Source of the DNA: Spizellomyces punctatus DAOM BR117
Lineage: Eukaryota > Chytridiomycota > Chytridiomycetes > Spizellomycetales > Spizellomycetaceae
Direction of reading: 5' to 3'
NCBI RefSeq assembly: GCF_000182565.1
Contig: NW_015971562.1
Location: forward strand, 1 to 64,000
Length of the DNA: 64,000 nt
The position numbers were made by a program, and so were the translations under genes. A model generated the notes under the pieces. It saw only the letters and a program-made list of their open reading frames with translations. It did not search any database and was not told where the DNA came from. Of the stretch, positions 1-9,210 are shown in pieces (the first letter of the stretch is position 1; each line of letters starts with the position of its first letter).

Positions 1-121
1 CAGCACGGTAAGCAGTTGCATCACGGATTTGGAAACGCACTCTTTGCTGTGGCTAATAGCGGGCAAAGCCAGATGAAGAGCTCAGATAGCGAAAGCCATA
101 TGCCAGTAGTACAGACAGCAG
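1..121. other. Non-telomeric flank distal to the telomeric tract
   Basis: This is unique-looking sequence on the chromosome-end side of the tract. Plus-strand frame 1 is open from base 1 to a TAA formed inside the first telomeric unit (124-126), giving about 41 codons, too few to claim a gene. It does not continue the truncated gene on the other side: the minus strand here shows no sensible continuation. Real subtelomeric sequence and an assembly join are both possible. Confidence 0.4.
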
Positions 122-345
122 CCTAACCCTAACCCTAACCCTAACCCTAACCCTAACCCTAACCCTAACCCTAACCCTAACCCTAACCCTAACCCTAACC
201 CTAACCCTAACCCTAACCCTAACCCTAACCCTAACCCTAACCCTAACCCTAACCCTAACCCTAACTAAACCCTAACCCTAACCCTAACCCTAACCCTAAC
301 CCTAACCCTAACCCTAACCCTAACCCTAACCCTAACCCTAACCCT
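122..345. repeat. Telomeric repeat tract (CCCTAA)n
   Basis: About 36 tandem CCCTAA units run almost perfectly from 122 to 345. There is one interruption: a short CTAAA unit at 265-269. On the minus strand this is TTAGGG, the usual fungal and animal telomere unit. A chromosome end lying to the left would read CCCTAA on the plus strand, as seen here, so the orientation points to a left-hand end. However, 121 bases of other sequence lie distal to it, so the tract is either interstitial or marks a chimeric join. The proximal edge at about 342-345 falls inside an open minus-strand reading frame. Confidence 0.97.
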
Positions 346-982
346 TTCTTCTCTTGCGCCCAAAGGCAGAGTCATAGGGCGGTGATGGCGGAGCTCCAGC
401 TGGCGCGACCTGATCCTCAATCTTTGTGTGGACAAACAAAGCCTGAGACAGCAATGACGCTGCTGCTGTCGTGTACGGGAGCGACTGAGCTGCACGCTGC
501 GATGCTGTGCACGATACAGCTGCAGGTAAAATGTTGCTGGGCAGCGCGGCTGCAGTCGTTGCTGCTACTGTGGCGTTGGCGGGTAAACTAGTTGTAGGTA
601 TATTGGCAGCGGCGGCTGCGGCGACAGCAGCAGCAAGAAAGTCGTTGAAGGGCATAGGTGTCAAGTGTGTAGCCGGCAGTAGCTTTGCATAACCGTTCAG
701 TGCCAGTGTGTTGGGTGTGATGGTTGCCATTGTCTTTGGTTCTTGTTGGACCTTGACGGACGCGGTCACGGTCGCGGTCCGGGCGGGGTCGGCAGGCTGA
801 GGCGGCGGAGTTGGCGGTTGTTGATGACGGCGAGCTGTAGCCATCAACAAGAAGGCATCGAGTTGCGCCTTGAACAAGGCCTGGGCGGCAACCGTCTCAT
901 CCTGATTGAGAAGCTTTGTTTCCATCTCCATTCCCTTTGACAGAATAGGATCCGTTTGACAGGTTGCAAGCGTCATCGTCAT
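338..982 (-). CDS. Ala/Pro/Thr-rich protein, 3' end cut off by the telomeric tract
   Basis: An open minus-strand frame runs from the first in-frame ATG (982; other ATGs at 976, 931 and 925) to a TAG formed by the repeat itself at 338-340. The product would be about 214 residues, rich in Ala, Pro and Thr. It includes an alanine run near the middle and ends with a basic stretch (GRKRRKG) right at the junction. Composition plus a basic cluster resembles the region before the DNA-binding domain of a fungal bZIP, GATA or zinc-finger factor, but no domain remains. The last native bases (AAAGGG) share the GGG of the TTAGGG unit, as expected if telomere addition healed a break inside the gene. Whether the protein is made is unknown. 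Confidence 0.45.
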   Translation of the reverse strand: MTMTLATCQTDPILSKGMEMETKLLNQDETVAAQALFKAQLDAFLLMATARRHQQPPTPPPQPADPARTATVTASVKVQQEPKTMATITPNTLALNGYAKLLPATHLTPMPFNDFLAAAVAAAAAANIPTTSLPANATVAATTAAALPSNILPAAVSCTASQRAAQSLPYTTAAASLLSQALFVHTKIEDQVAPAGAPPSPPYDSAFGRKRRKG

Positions 983-2500
983 TAAATGTGCGTGGATATG
1001 CGTATGTAAAAGACGAATCTTTGACTTGTTTGAATGGTATTTGCTGCTGTTTTTGTGATTCAACACAAAAGCACACTTGCAAAGTAAGAAAACGACAACG
1101 ATGAACGACGATGAACGAAACGAAATGCGGAAAGCGCAGGAGGCCAGGGGGAGGGAGGGGGAGGGTTCATTATAATATCAATGATAATGTGATCAAAGCA
1201 TTAATTTATACATTTATGGATATATTGAACACCATGCCACTTGAGAATGACTGTCCAATGACCCGCACAGATACAAACACGTCGCGTATCTTTTTGTCAA
1301 AGCACATGACTTTTGGACTCACCGCACGTGGACTCCATTTGATTGGTGCATCATTCGTAAGGCATGACGTCGTTCGACAGCGGCATGGCTTATCTTTCTA
1401 CTTTGGGAAGATGACATGCCGTCCCACGATCTGACCATCGGACAAGTTCTTACGGTTGTTTCCGGACAGGCCTTCTCCCGGACTCTTTTGCTTGAAAACA
1501 ACGGAGACGGCTGGGGATGTTGGGGGAGAGTGACAGGTGTGATTGCTGCAATTCACCAAGCAGAAGACATACACTGCCTTCGCCATCTGCAGCAAGTGCA
1601 ATGGATATCCATCTTCATCAGGGCGTATATAGACTTTTTACGTTATGGAACGCTGTGCCACGGACTGTCAGCGGGGGAGGGCGTTTGGTGACAAGTTCAG
1701 TTTTGCTCAGCGGCAGGCAAGGCTCAGGCGCAAATGGGGTGTCAAAGGATGCGCGCAATAATGGTCTATTTTTGCGGATTTATCACCCGACCACGTCGTC
1801 GCTCAAACGCCGGGAGGCCTTGCTTGCCCGTCACATCTCCATACTACCGCTCCTTTTAGTTCTCCCACCGCACTAACAATTGATCAATGTGCTGACTGAC
1901 ATCTGCCTTAAAGTAAAGTGCAATGCTAGTAGTTCAAGTCCGTCATGGTAAACGCGGTTGACAGTCCCGTGATGAAAGCTTACTTAACCGGAAGGACCTG
2001 CAACTCCTTCTGCTGGCGAAAGATGGACAGCCCTTACCCTCCTGCCACCTCCTGCCAATTTCAAAAGTGTCGGATGACGACGATGATCAGGTACATTTGT
2101 CGCCCATTCACCGGTACACTCCCAGACGGTTAATGTAACAAAGTATGCAATGATCTCAATACCAAAGACTGTTAAAGACTACCCTGCATCAACAGACCCC
2201 CACAATAACACCTCATCACACTAGCCACAAGTGTTGTTCTAGACACCTGCATGTAATAGATCACCGCCCCTTCATTGACACCAAAACAAAATGAACCTTG
2301 CATTTATTAAGGAAAACCCCCATCCGTCGTCCAATAAAGCATCCCAAAGCCAGGATTCTTCCCAATAGAAAGGCTCGCAAACAAGTAAACAAAAACAAAG
2401 TCAAACCAAAAGCGTTCCGACTGAATCAACACTAGCACACGTGACTGGCACAGTCATGTAACTCTTGTTTTTCTTTCGAATTTCGACCTCGCGACCTTTT
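983..2500. other. Intergenic, no supported gene
   Basis: Several overlapping ORFs of 60-119 codons occur around 1111-1876 on both strands. None shows a domain, a consistent frame across candidate introns, or a convincing start context. An AGTTCAAGTCC string near 1929 resembles a tRNA B box, but no tRNA can be folded around it. Confidence 0.5.
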
Positions 2501-2528
2501 TCACACTTCTTGTCCTTCCTCCTGGGTT

Positions 2529-2534
2529 TATAAA
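2529..2534 (+). promoter_or_regulatory. Probable TATA box upstream of the AdoMetDC leader
   Basis: TATAAA occurs in the context gggTTTATAAAGG, about 760 bp upstream of the SPE2 start codon. It is followed by pyrimidine-rich sequence (2535-2580) typical of fungal transcription start regions. Together with the 5' splice site at 2926 it suggests a long leader. This is a pattern match only. Confidence 0.4.
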
Positions 2535-2700
2535 GGTTCATCCTTTTCTATTCCCCTGCAGCGTTTTCCTTCCAAAGGCATTGCCCTTTGAAGCCTCCGT
2601 ACTCGATATCACTCAGCAATCTCTCGGTTTTCTTGCTTTCGATCGTCGCTTCATTTCCCCAAACGATCGTGCCGTCATCTGCTCCCGTTCAGGAAAAGCC

Positions 2701-2727
2701 ATGTTGAGCGTCTTGTCCTGCATATAG
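2701..2727 (+). promoter_or_regulatory. Short upstream ORF (8 codons) in the AdoMetDC leader
   Basis: ATG TTG AGC GTC TTG TCC TGC ATA TAG encodes MLSVLSCI. It is the first ATG after the presumed TATA element. Short uORFs are known to mediate polyamine-responsive translation of AdoMetDC mRNA in vertebrates and plants, which makes the position notable. The peptide does not match the mammalian MAGDIS hexapeptide. A second upstream ATG (2851) opens a frame running to the strong 5' splice site at 2926. Confidence 0.3.
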
Positions 2728-3291
2728 CATTTCTTTCTAGTCGTGTTTGGGTCTCGCCCTATATCTCTTGGTTTCCCCCTCTTTATTGTATTCGATATTC
2801 TTCCAAACACGGAAGCCACCAGCGCCGCGACGATTCCGCTCAGCCCCTGCTATGCTCCGCTCGCCTACCACTGCTATCACTTCCTCCTTCCCATCTTGCG
2901 AATCGGTTTCCTTCTCAACTTTCAGGTGAGTTTCCGGTCCAGTGTCTCCTCCAATAAGGAGAGAAAATCTTCTGTAGCTTGTAGTTTTTGTTTGCACCTG
3001 GGATGTCCGAGCTATAGCCATACATACAGAAGATAACGACGCATTCCGCAATATTGAACGCTTGTCCAAACATTTACAAGACTCCAGTCCTCATCTTAGT
3101 TTCCTCCATGTTGACTGATAGGTACCACGCGGAAAAGCTTCCCAGATAGGCAGCCTTCCAATCGATATTGTTTCTGTCTGCCCTAAACTCTTGACGGTCA
3201 AACGCGCTCCAAAAGAACCACCCTAACAGCCCCTAGCCCCTTTGCAACCTTTTACGTTTAATATTTGTCTTGAGATCTCGTGTGTTTGGGA

Positions 3292-4815
3292 ATGATCATC
3301 AAGGAATCGCTCGTTCAAGGCTTGAACAGCCACCTTTATAGCTCGACATACCCTAAACCTTTGCCTTCCGAATCTGCCGAGCAGCATACGCTGTGCGGCT
3401 TTGAAGGACCCGAAAAAGTTCTTGAAATTTGGTTTCGTCCTGTTAACGGGAAAGAATCCCCTATTCTCATCGATGCGCACCGTGCGGTAGCGCGTGAGGT
3501 AGAGTCTTTGAGTGAAGACGATGTATCTGTTGGCGATATTGATGAGATTGTCGACTGTGCGCGTCCAAAGCACGATTATCCGGTTGATGTCTTTCAGGAC
3601 AACCATGGAAGATGGCAGTATCGCCGGTCGGGTTTGAGGTTGGTGGACCGTGCAGTTTGGGAAGAAATGCTGCGGATTGTCAAGTGCCAGGTGCTGAACG
3701 TTGTCAACAATGAGTGCGTAGATGCATACTTGCTGAGGTAATTTTCAATCTGTGTCGCATTGCTTGAAACGGACAGATGTTGACGGCCTGCTTTCATTAG
3801 TGAATCATCCATGTTCGTTTACCCTCATCGTTTGATTTTGAAAACATGCGGTACTACGACGCTTCTTCACGCCGTCCCAAAGATTTTGGATATTGCGAGA
3901 GAGTATTGTGGTTTTCACGATGTCAATGCTGTCTTTTATTCTCGCAAGGCATTCTTGTTTCCTGAGAAACAAGTCTGGCCTCATGGTCGGTGGGGCGATG
4001 AGGTTTCGTACCTGGACAAGCTCTTTTGCAAGGACGAGTTTGAAACAGCAGGCTACGTTTTGGGCAAGATTAACGGTGACCACTGGTGCCTATACATGTG
4101 CACGCCGCACCGTCTTAGCTTGGACCTCGACGGTGTCGAACTAGCCGAATCGTCATCCTCACACGACAGCGACGCTGGGTCCTCTATTAACGAAGAGGAG
4201 GAGGAAGAGGATGATGTTACTCTGGAGATTCTGATGACCCAATTGGATCCGGCTGCCATGAAGGCGTTTTGGCGTACAGCAGAAGAGCTTCGTGCTGCCA
4301 AGGACGGCAAAGACATCTCTCAAGAGGGTGCTCAACGTGTTTACCACGCAACCGGGATTGCGGACATCTACCCAAAGGCCACCGTCGATGACTATCTGTT
4401 CGATCCATGCGGATACTCTCTCAACGGACTCTTGGGCCCGTACTACTTCACCATCCACGTGACGCCGGAAGATGTGTGCTCCTACGCTTCCTTTGAGACA
4501 ACTGTCCCGGTGAAGCGTTTTTACTCCCACATCCGTGCCGGATCGGAAAGTGAATACGACACATTCGAAGACGTGATTCAACGCGTCGTGTCCGTTTTTC
4601 GCCCTGGAACCTTTTCTACGACTTTGATATCGCGCAAGAGCGTTGGACACAAGCATGGCAAGACGGATGGGCTGTTGGAAGGCCATATTGGTGGATTCCG
4701 GCGCCGTGACCGGATTGTGCAGTGTTTGGGCAAGTGGGATCTGGTGTTTTGCCATTATGATCGACATGTGGATGGTACGATGATGAGAAAGGGGACCAAA
4801 ACCGCTCTTCGATGA
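3292..4815 (+). CDS. SPE2: S-adenosylmethionine decarboxylase proenzyme
   Basis: Makes decarboxylated SAM, the aminopropyl donor for spermidine and spermine, in the cytosol. Two exons (3292-3737, 3801-4815; intron 63 bp) encode 486 residues. The family start (FEGPEKVLEIWF) lies near residue 40. The self-processing site LSESSMFV is assembled exactly across the intron: Glu150-Ser151 is the cleavage bond, and Ser151 would become the pyruvoyl group. The alpha chain keeps the TCGTTTLL and GRWGDEVSYLD segments and the C-terminal YSFEAT-like region (CSYASFETT). The beta chain is about 150 residues against 67 in humans, and an acidic Ser/Glu insert sits near residues 265-290, so the protein is clearly longer than its yeast and human relatives. 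The ATG at 3292 is the first in frame. Confidence 0.96.
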
Positions 4816-6709
4816 CTGATAACTTTTGGGGTTTTTGACACTGGGATTTTTATGGATGATGCGGGGGGATCTTTTGACCTTTTCATGTTTTGATACGGGC
4901 CCGTCTTTCTGATATGCAGAAATGTTGTGGCTACTTGGTTATTCGACACTATCAATATACAATTGACCTGAAAGCAGTTTTCATGTAGTTTTTCTGGTTT
5001 TGGCGTCCCAGTTTGACATGCCATCCATACCGGAATGCCCGTTCAGACTAAATCTGGAGTAAACAGCAACACAGTTTACCGTTGGAACAAACTCAACGTC
5101 TCTTCTTGTCACTTGAGGTCCATGTTTGTTCACATTGTCATTCTGTTTTCTTCAAAGACACAATGCACAGAATCAATTGAAACCTACATGTTCAAACCCA
5201 AAAGTTGACAAATGAGGATTATAGCTCACTGACGGCAACACATTCCCGCGGGTGACGGTCGTATACCCAACCAATCACGTTAGGCAAGATGCTTTCATTA
5301 ACCGATCATCTAAGGCTTCAGCTCGTTCATCACGCCAGACGTTGAGGGTGTAGTCCAGTCTGGTGGAGGAATCGGCGGGTTAGGTGCAATGTCGTCGATG
5401 CAATAGAGATGATGGATGTGCGTAGGATGAATTAGTACAATCCTATACTATGGAGATCTCGTCGACAGAGCCATCGATCGATATGTCAAATGAGGAGATG
5501 AATTCGTCAATGGAATGGTTTCGAGGATCGTGGTGTGGGCTTCTTATGATTTTTGCCAGGATAGAGGGAGCCGAAGCGAGAATGAACCATTGACGTTTTT
5601 CGGTTTTTAAGCAACGCCTGCTTGGTTTCTTTTATGATTTTAGACTCTGTAAAGTTGCCACGATGGGTCATTGGAAGAGCATAGTGATCTCTTTACTTCC
5701 GGCTAGAGCCAAATCACCTTGAGGCTCCATTCTAAAAATGTACATTGTACATTGTATTAGCTAGCATCCATAACGAGCCCGAGTTTTTTTTTATCAAATT
5801 TGCGACTGTCCATCCCAGGACGATGAAGATGGAAATTTGGATGAATGAGCTCACAAGGAAGCGCATCTTAGAACGTAGGAAAAAGCCAGTATCTATCTTT
5901 CCTCAGACAGTTTTTGGTAGAGCGATTCACTATATATAATGTGCATTTCAGTGGCAACTTTGCAGACAATGTACTGTACATGCCCCGCAATGTGATTCAG
6001 GCCATAGTGTTATGTTTCTCGAAGAGCTTACCAGACTGCCTAACTACCGATTGCCAACGGCTCTCTATTTGAAAGGTAAACATTTCCTCGACAATGTACA
6101 TCCACACATTTAGCCTGTCAACCTTCTCCACAATACAGGCCAGGGCCAAGATATTCTGCTTGACAACGCATTGGCCGCCCTGTACTCCCCCTCCATTATT
6201 AAACAAATGAAAGACCCATAGAAAAAAAAGTAAACGCTGTTTACGGAAAAATAAACACAAGTGATGCGCACTGCGAGTCAAATAACCAAACTGTTGCGCT
6301 GTGATGGAGTTGCCAATGATCTGGGGATGATGTAGCTCTGGACTATAGTTGAACAAGAAACCACACATGGCTTTCAGGTTACCATGCCTTTTGAGACTTG
6401 ACCATACAATGGACAACTTTTGCAGAAATCAGTGTTCCTTGCAATCCATCCAGCCTGGAAAGAAAAGTGCTTTTTGCTTTCAGAACTGCGATTTGGGCTG
6501 TAGTGGGTACTGGGCAATGCGCAAGTTGAGTAAGCAACCAGCCCGCAGTTAACCTTCAGATTCGAGCCATCCATTCCATCCGCTAGAATACTGTGCCACA
6601 CATTAGAACCTTCCAACTGCCCCATACATTTTCTTCACGAGTCAGTGCAGGCTCAACACTCTTTCACCGTCGTCGACCTTACATTTTTGCACCTCCTACG
6701 AGCATTACC
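4816..6709 (+). other. Intergenic between SPE2 and SUP45
   Basis: About 1.9 kb with no supported gene. ORFs on both strands (for example 5997-6416 minus) lack recognisable domains. A short direct repeat (tacattgtacattgta) lies near 5740. The last 100 bases are pyrimidine-rich and probably carry the eRF1 promoter and leader. Confidence 0.5.
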
Positions 6710-8295
6710 ATGGCCGACCAGGGGGCGGATAAGAATGTTGAATTATGGAAGATCAAGCGGCTCATCAAGAGTTTGGAAGCGGCGAGAGGAAATGGAACGA
6801 GTATGATTTCGCTTATTATTCCGGTGCGTTTTAGGTTTGGTCCTAAATGAGGAAGTGTGGTCAAATGTGGAATGAGATGGGATAATTGAATGGTGTGGAA
6901 ATGAGGGGTAAAAGGGTTATGGATATGGCTTGTTGGGAAACGAACTCTGATGGACCGATACTGGCGCATATTTTGGAACTGGATAGCGGCATGATAACAA
7001 AACGAACGATTACACACCATTTTAACGATCTTCTTTCCTATAGCCAAAGGATCAAATCTCTCGGGTAGCAAAGATGTTGGCGGATGAATACGGAACTGCC
7101 TCCAACATCAAATCCCGTGTGAACCGTCTCTCTGTCTTGTCAGCCATCACTTCTACCCAACAACGTCTGAAGCTCTACTCCAAAGTCCCACCAAATGGTC
7201 TCGTTGTATACTGTGGAACTGTCGTGACAGACGAAGGAAAGGAAAAGAAGGTCAACATTGACTTTGAGCCGTTTAAACCCATCAACACATCATTATACAT
7301 GTGTGACAACAAGTTCCATACGGAGGCACTGTCAGAGTTGCTTGAGTCGGACCAAAAGTTTGGATTTATTGTCATGGATGGTCACGGAACACTGTTTGGG
7401 ACTCTTGCTGGCAACACTCGTGAAATCATTCACAAGCTGCAAGTGGATCTACCAAAGAAGCACGGACGTGGTGGTCAGTCTGCCCTTCGTTTTGCGCGTC
7501 TACGTGAAGAGAAGCGACACAATTACGTTCGCAAAGTAGCCGAATTGGCAGTCCAGTTCTTTATTACGGCTGATAAAGTGAATGTGGCGGGATTGGTCCT
7601 AGCGGGTTCGGCAGACTTTAAGACCGATTTGTCCCAATCCGATTTACTTGATCAGCGTCTGCAGGCCAAGATTATCAAGGTGGTGGATGTGTCGTATGGT
7701 GGAGAGAACGGGTTCAACCAAGCCATCGAACTTTGCGGAGAAGTTTTACAAAATGTAAAGTTCATCCAAGAAAAGAAATTGATCCAACGATACTTTGACG
7801 AAATCTCGCAAGACACGGGCAAATACTGTTTTGGTATCGATGATACGTTAAAGGCCTTGGATCTGGGTGCGGTGGAGATATTGATTGTGTGGGAGGATTT
7901 GGACGTGACACGATATGTTTTGAAGAACCCCCAGACAGGGGAGGAGATTGTCAAGCATTTGAACAAAGAGCAAGAGAAGAATCAAGACAATTTCCGGGAT
8001 GTGCCTACAGGCACGGATTACGAAACAGTGGACAAGATGCCGTTATTGGAGTGGGTCAGTATTGTATATGACGAAACATCCATGATGAACCGGACAATAG
8101 TCGCTGACAATCCGTTTGACATAGTTTACGGAAAAGTATAAAGACTTTGGTGCAACCCTCGAGTACATAACGAATCGATCACAGGAGGGATCGCAATTCG
8201 TGAAAGGATTTGGTGGTATTGGAGGACTGCTACGATACAAGGTAGACTTCCAGCAACTCACCTACGACTCGGACGATGAGTACCTCAGTGACTAG
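6710..8295 (+). CDS. SUP45: Eukaryotic peptide chain release factor subunit 1 (eRF1)
   Basis: Recognises all three stop codons in the ribosomal A site and triggers peptide release together with eRF3. Three exons (6710-6823, 7044-8054, 8125-8295) give 431 residues, close to the 437 of yeast and human. The N domain has TASNIKS (NIKS at 59-62) and YMCDNKF (123-129), which read the stop codon. The M domain has GRGGQ (GGQ 181-183), which enters the peptidyl-transferase centre. The C domain ends in an acidic SDDEYLSD tail. The second intron starts with GTCAGT; removing it joins PLLEW to [13 protein letters not shown], matching the family. Without it the frame stops early at 8141. Standard NIKS and YxCxxxF imply the universal stop-codon code. 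Confidence 0.98.
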
Positions 8296-9210
8296 GCCAT
8301 GTCTCTGCACTGAAAGCTGGGAGCGGAGCAGGGGAGAGATTAAAGGTTTGTATCATGCTATGTCGTTTTGATTGCCTTTGTACTTATGAAGGATGTCAGG
8401 CATATCCGTTTTGAACAAGTTCCCCCTCTATTGATCACTGGACTCGTTGCGGATCATGCCCCACACGACTTTAGATATTCTGACCTGCCGTACTGTTCCT
8501 TTGTTCGTAGAGGGCATTTCAGTTTGTCAGAACATCCCTTCTCCCATTCTGCGATATTTTTTGTGTTCTTCTTTTTTATTTGGTCATGTTGGGCTTTTTC
8601 TTTCATCTTGTAGAATTTGGTGCTTGCGTCTGTGATTTTGGTTTGGGGTTGTTCAATATGATCGGTTTTAATAGCTATAACGTGTCCAATTTGGTATCCT
8701 TGTGGTGTATAAACGTCTATTTGAAATTGCGACGTTGTGTGAACATTCAGCCCGTCCTTACACGGAGGGGAGCGCTTCAGGCAAACATTGAATCAAGGAC
8801 GCAGTTGATATGGTAGCTTTATTCAGCCACAACGCTGGCATGTAACCAACAGATTTGATCGTACTCATATCAAAGTCGGCTGTTCGTCAAAGAACAACAA
8901 CATGAACGACATCAAGTTTACAAAAGCTGTTCAACCATTCCGTTACTACCGCGGTAGCGACTCACGCGTCCCCATCAGCTAATCCATAAACTCCGCGCCA
9001 TCATTTCGGGAATGCGGGCCCGGCTGGGGTAAGTGTGAACACCTGAAGCAAATAGAATATCTATATTATTAATTCACAAGCAGGGCAACTGGTAAGACGG
9101 TCCCGAGTTCATCAACAAGAGTTTTTTTCGGCACCTTGGTTGTGTCGGGTACAGCAAGCCAACTGATTTGGATCAAATACGGGTTACCAGTCAAGATATC
9201 AGATTTCAGT
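8296..9210 (+). other. Intergenic between SUP45 and the MYND gene
   Basis: About 0.9 kb, T-rich at 8560-8640. It presumably holds the eRF1 3' UTR and terminator and the promoter of the next gene. No ORF with domain support and no structured element recognised. Confidence 0.5.

Noticed and set aside
1111-1876. Overlapping plus-strand ORFs of 91-119 codons near the telomeric end
   Set aside because: No domain, no consistent frame across candidate introns, and equally long ORFs on the opposite strand; treated as chance.
1860-1945. Possible tRNA gene (B-box-like AGTTCAAGTCC)
   Set aside because: No A box and no cloverleaf arms can be paired around it.
7074-8141. eRF1 ending at the stop at 8141, which would make it a truncated protein
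   Set aside because: The stop is inside a 70 bp GT-AG intron; splicing restores the conserved C-domain and acidic tail.
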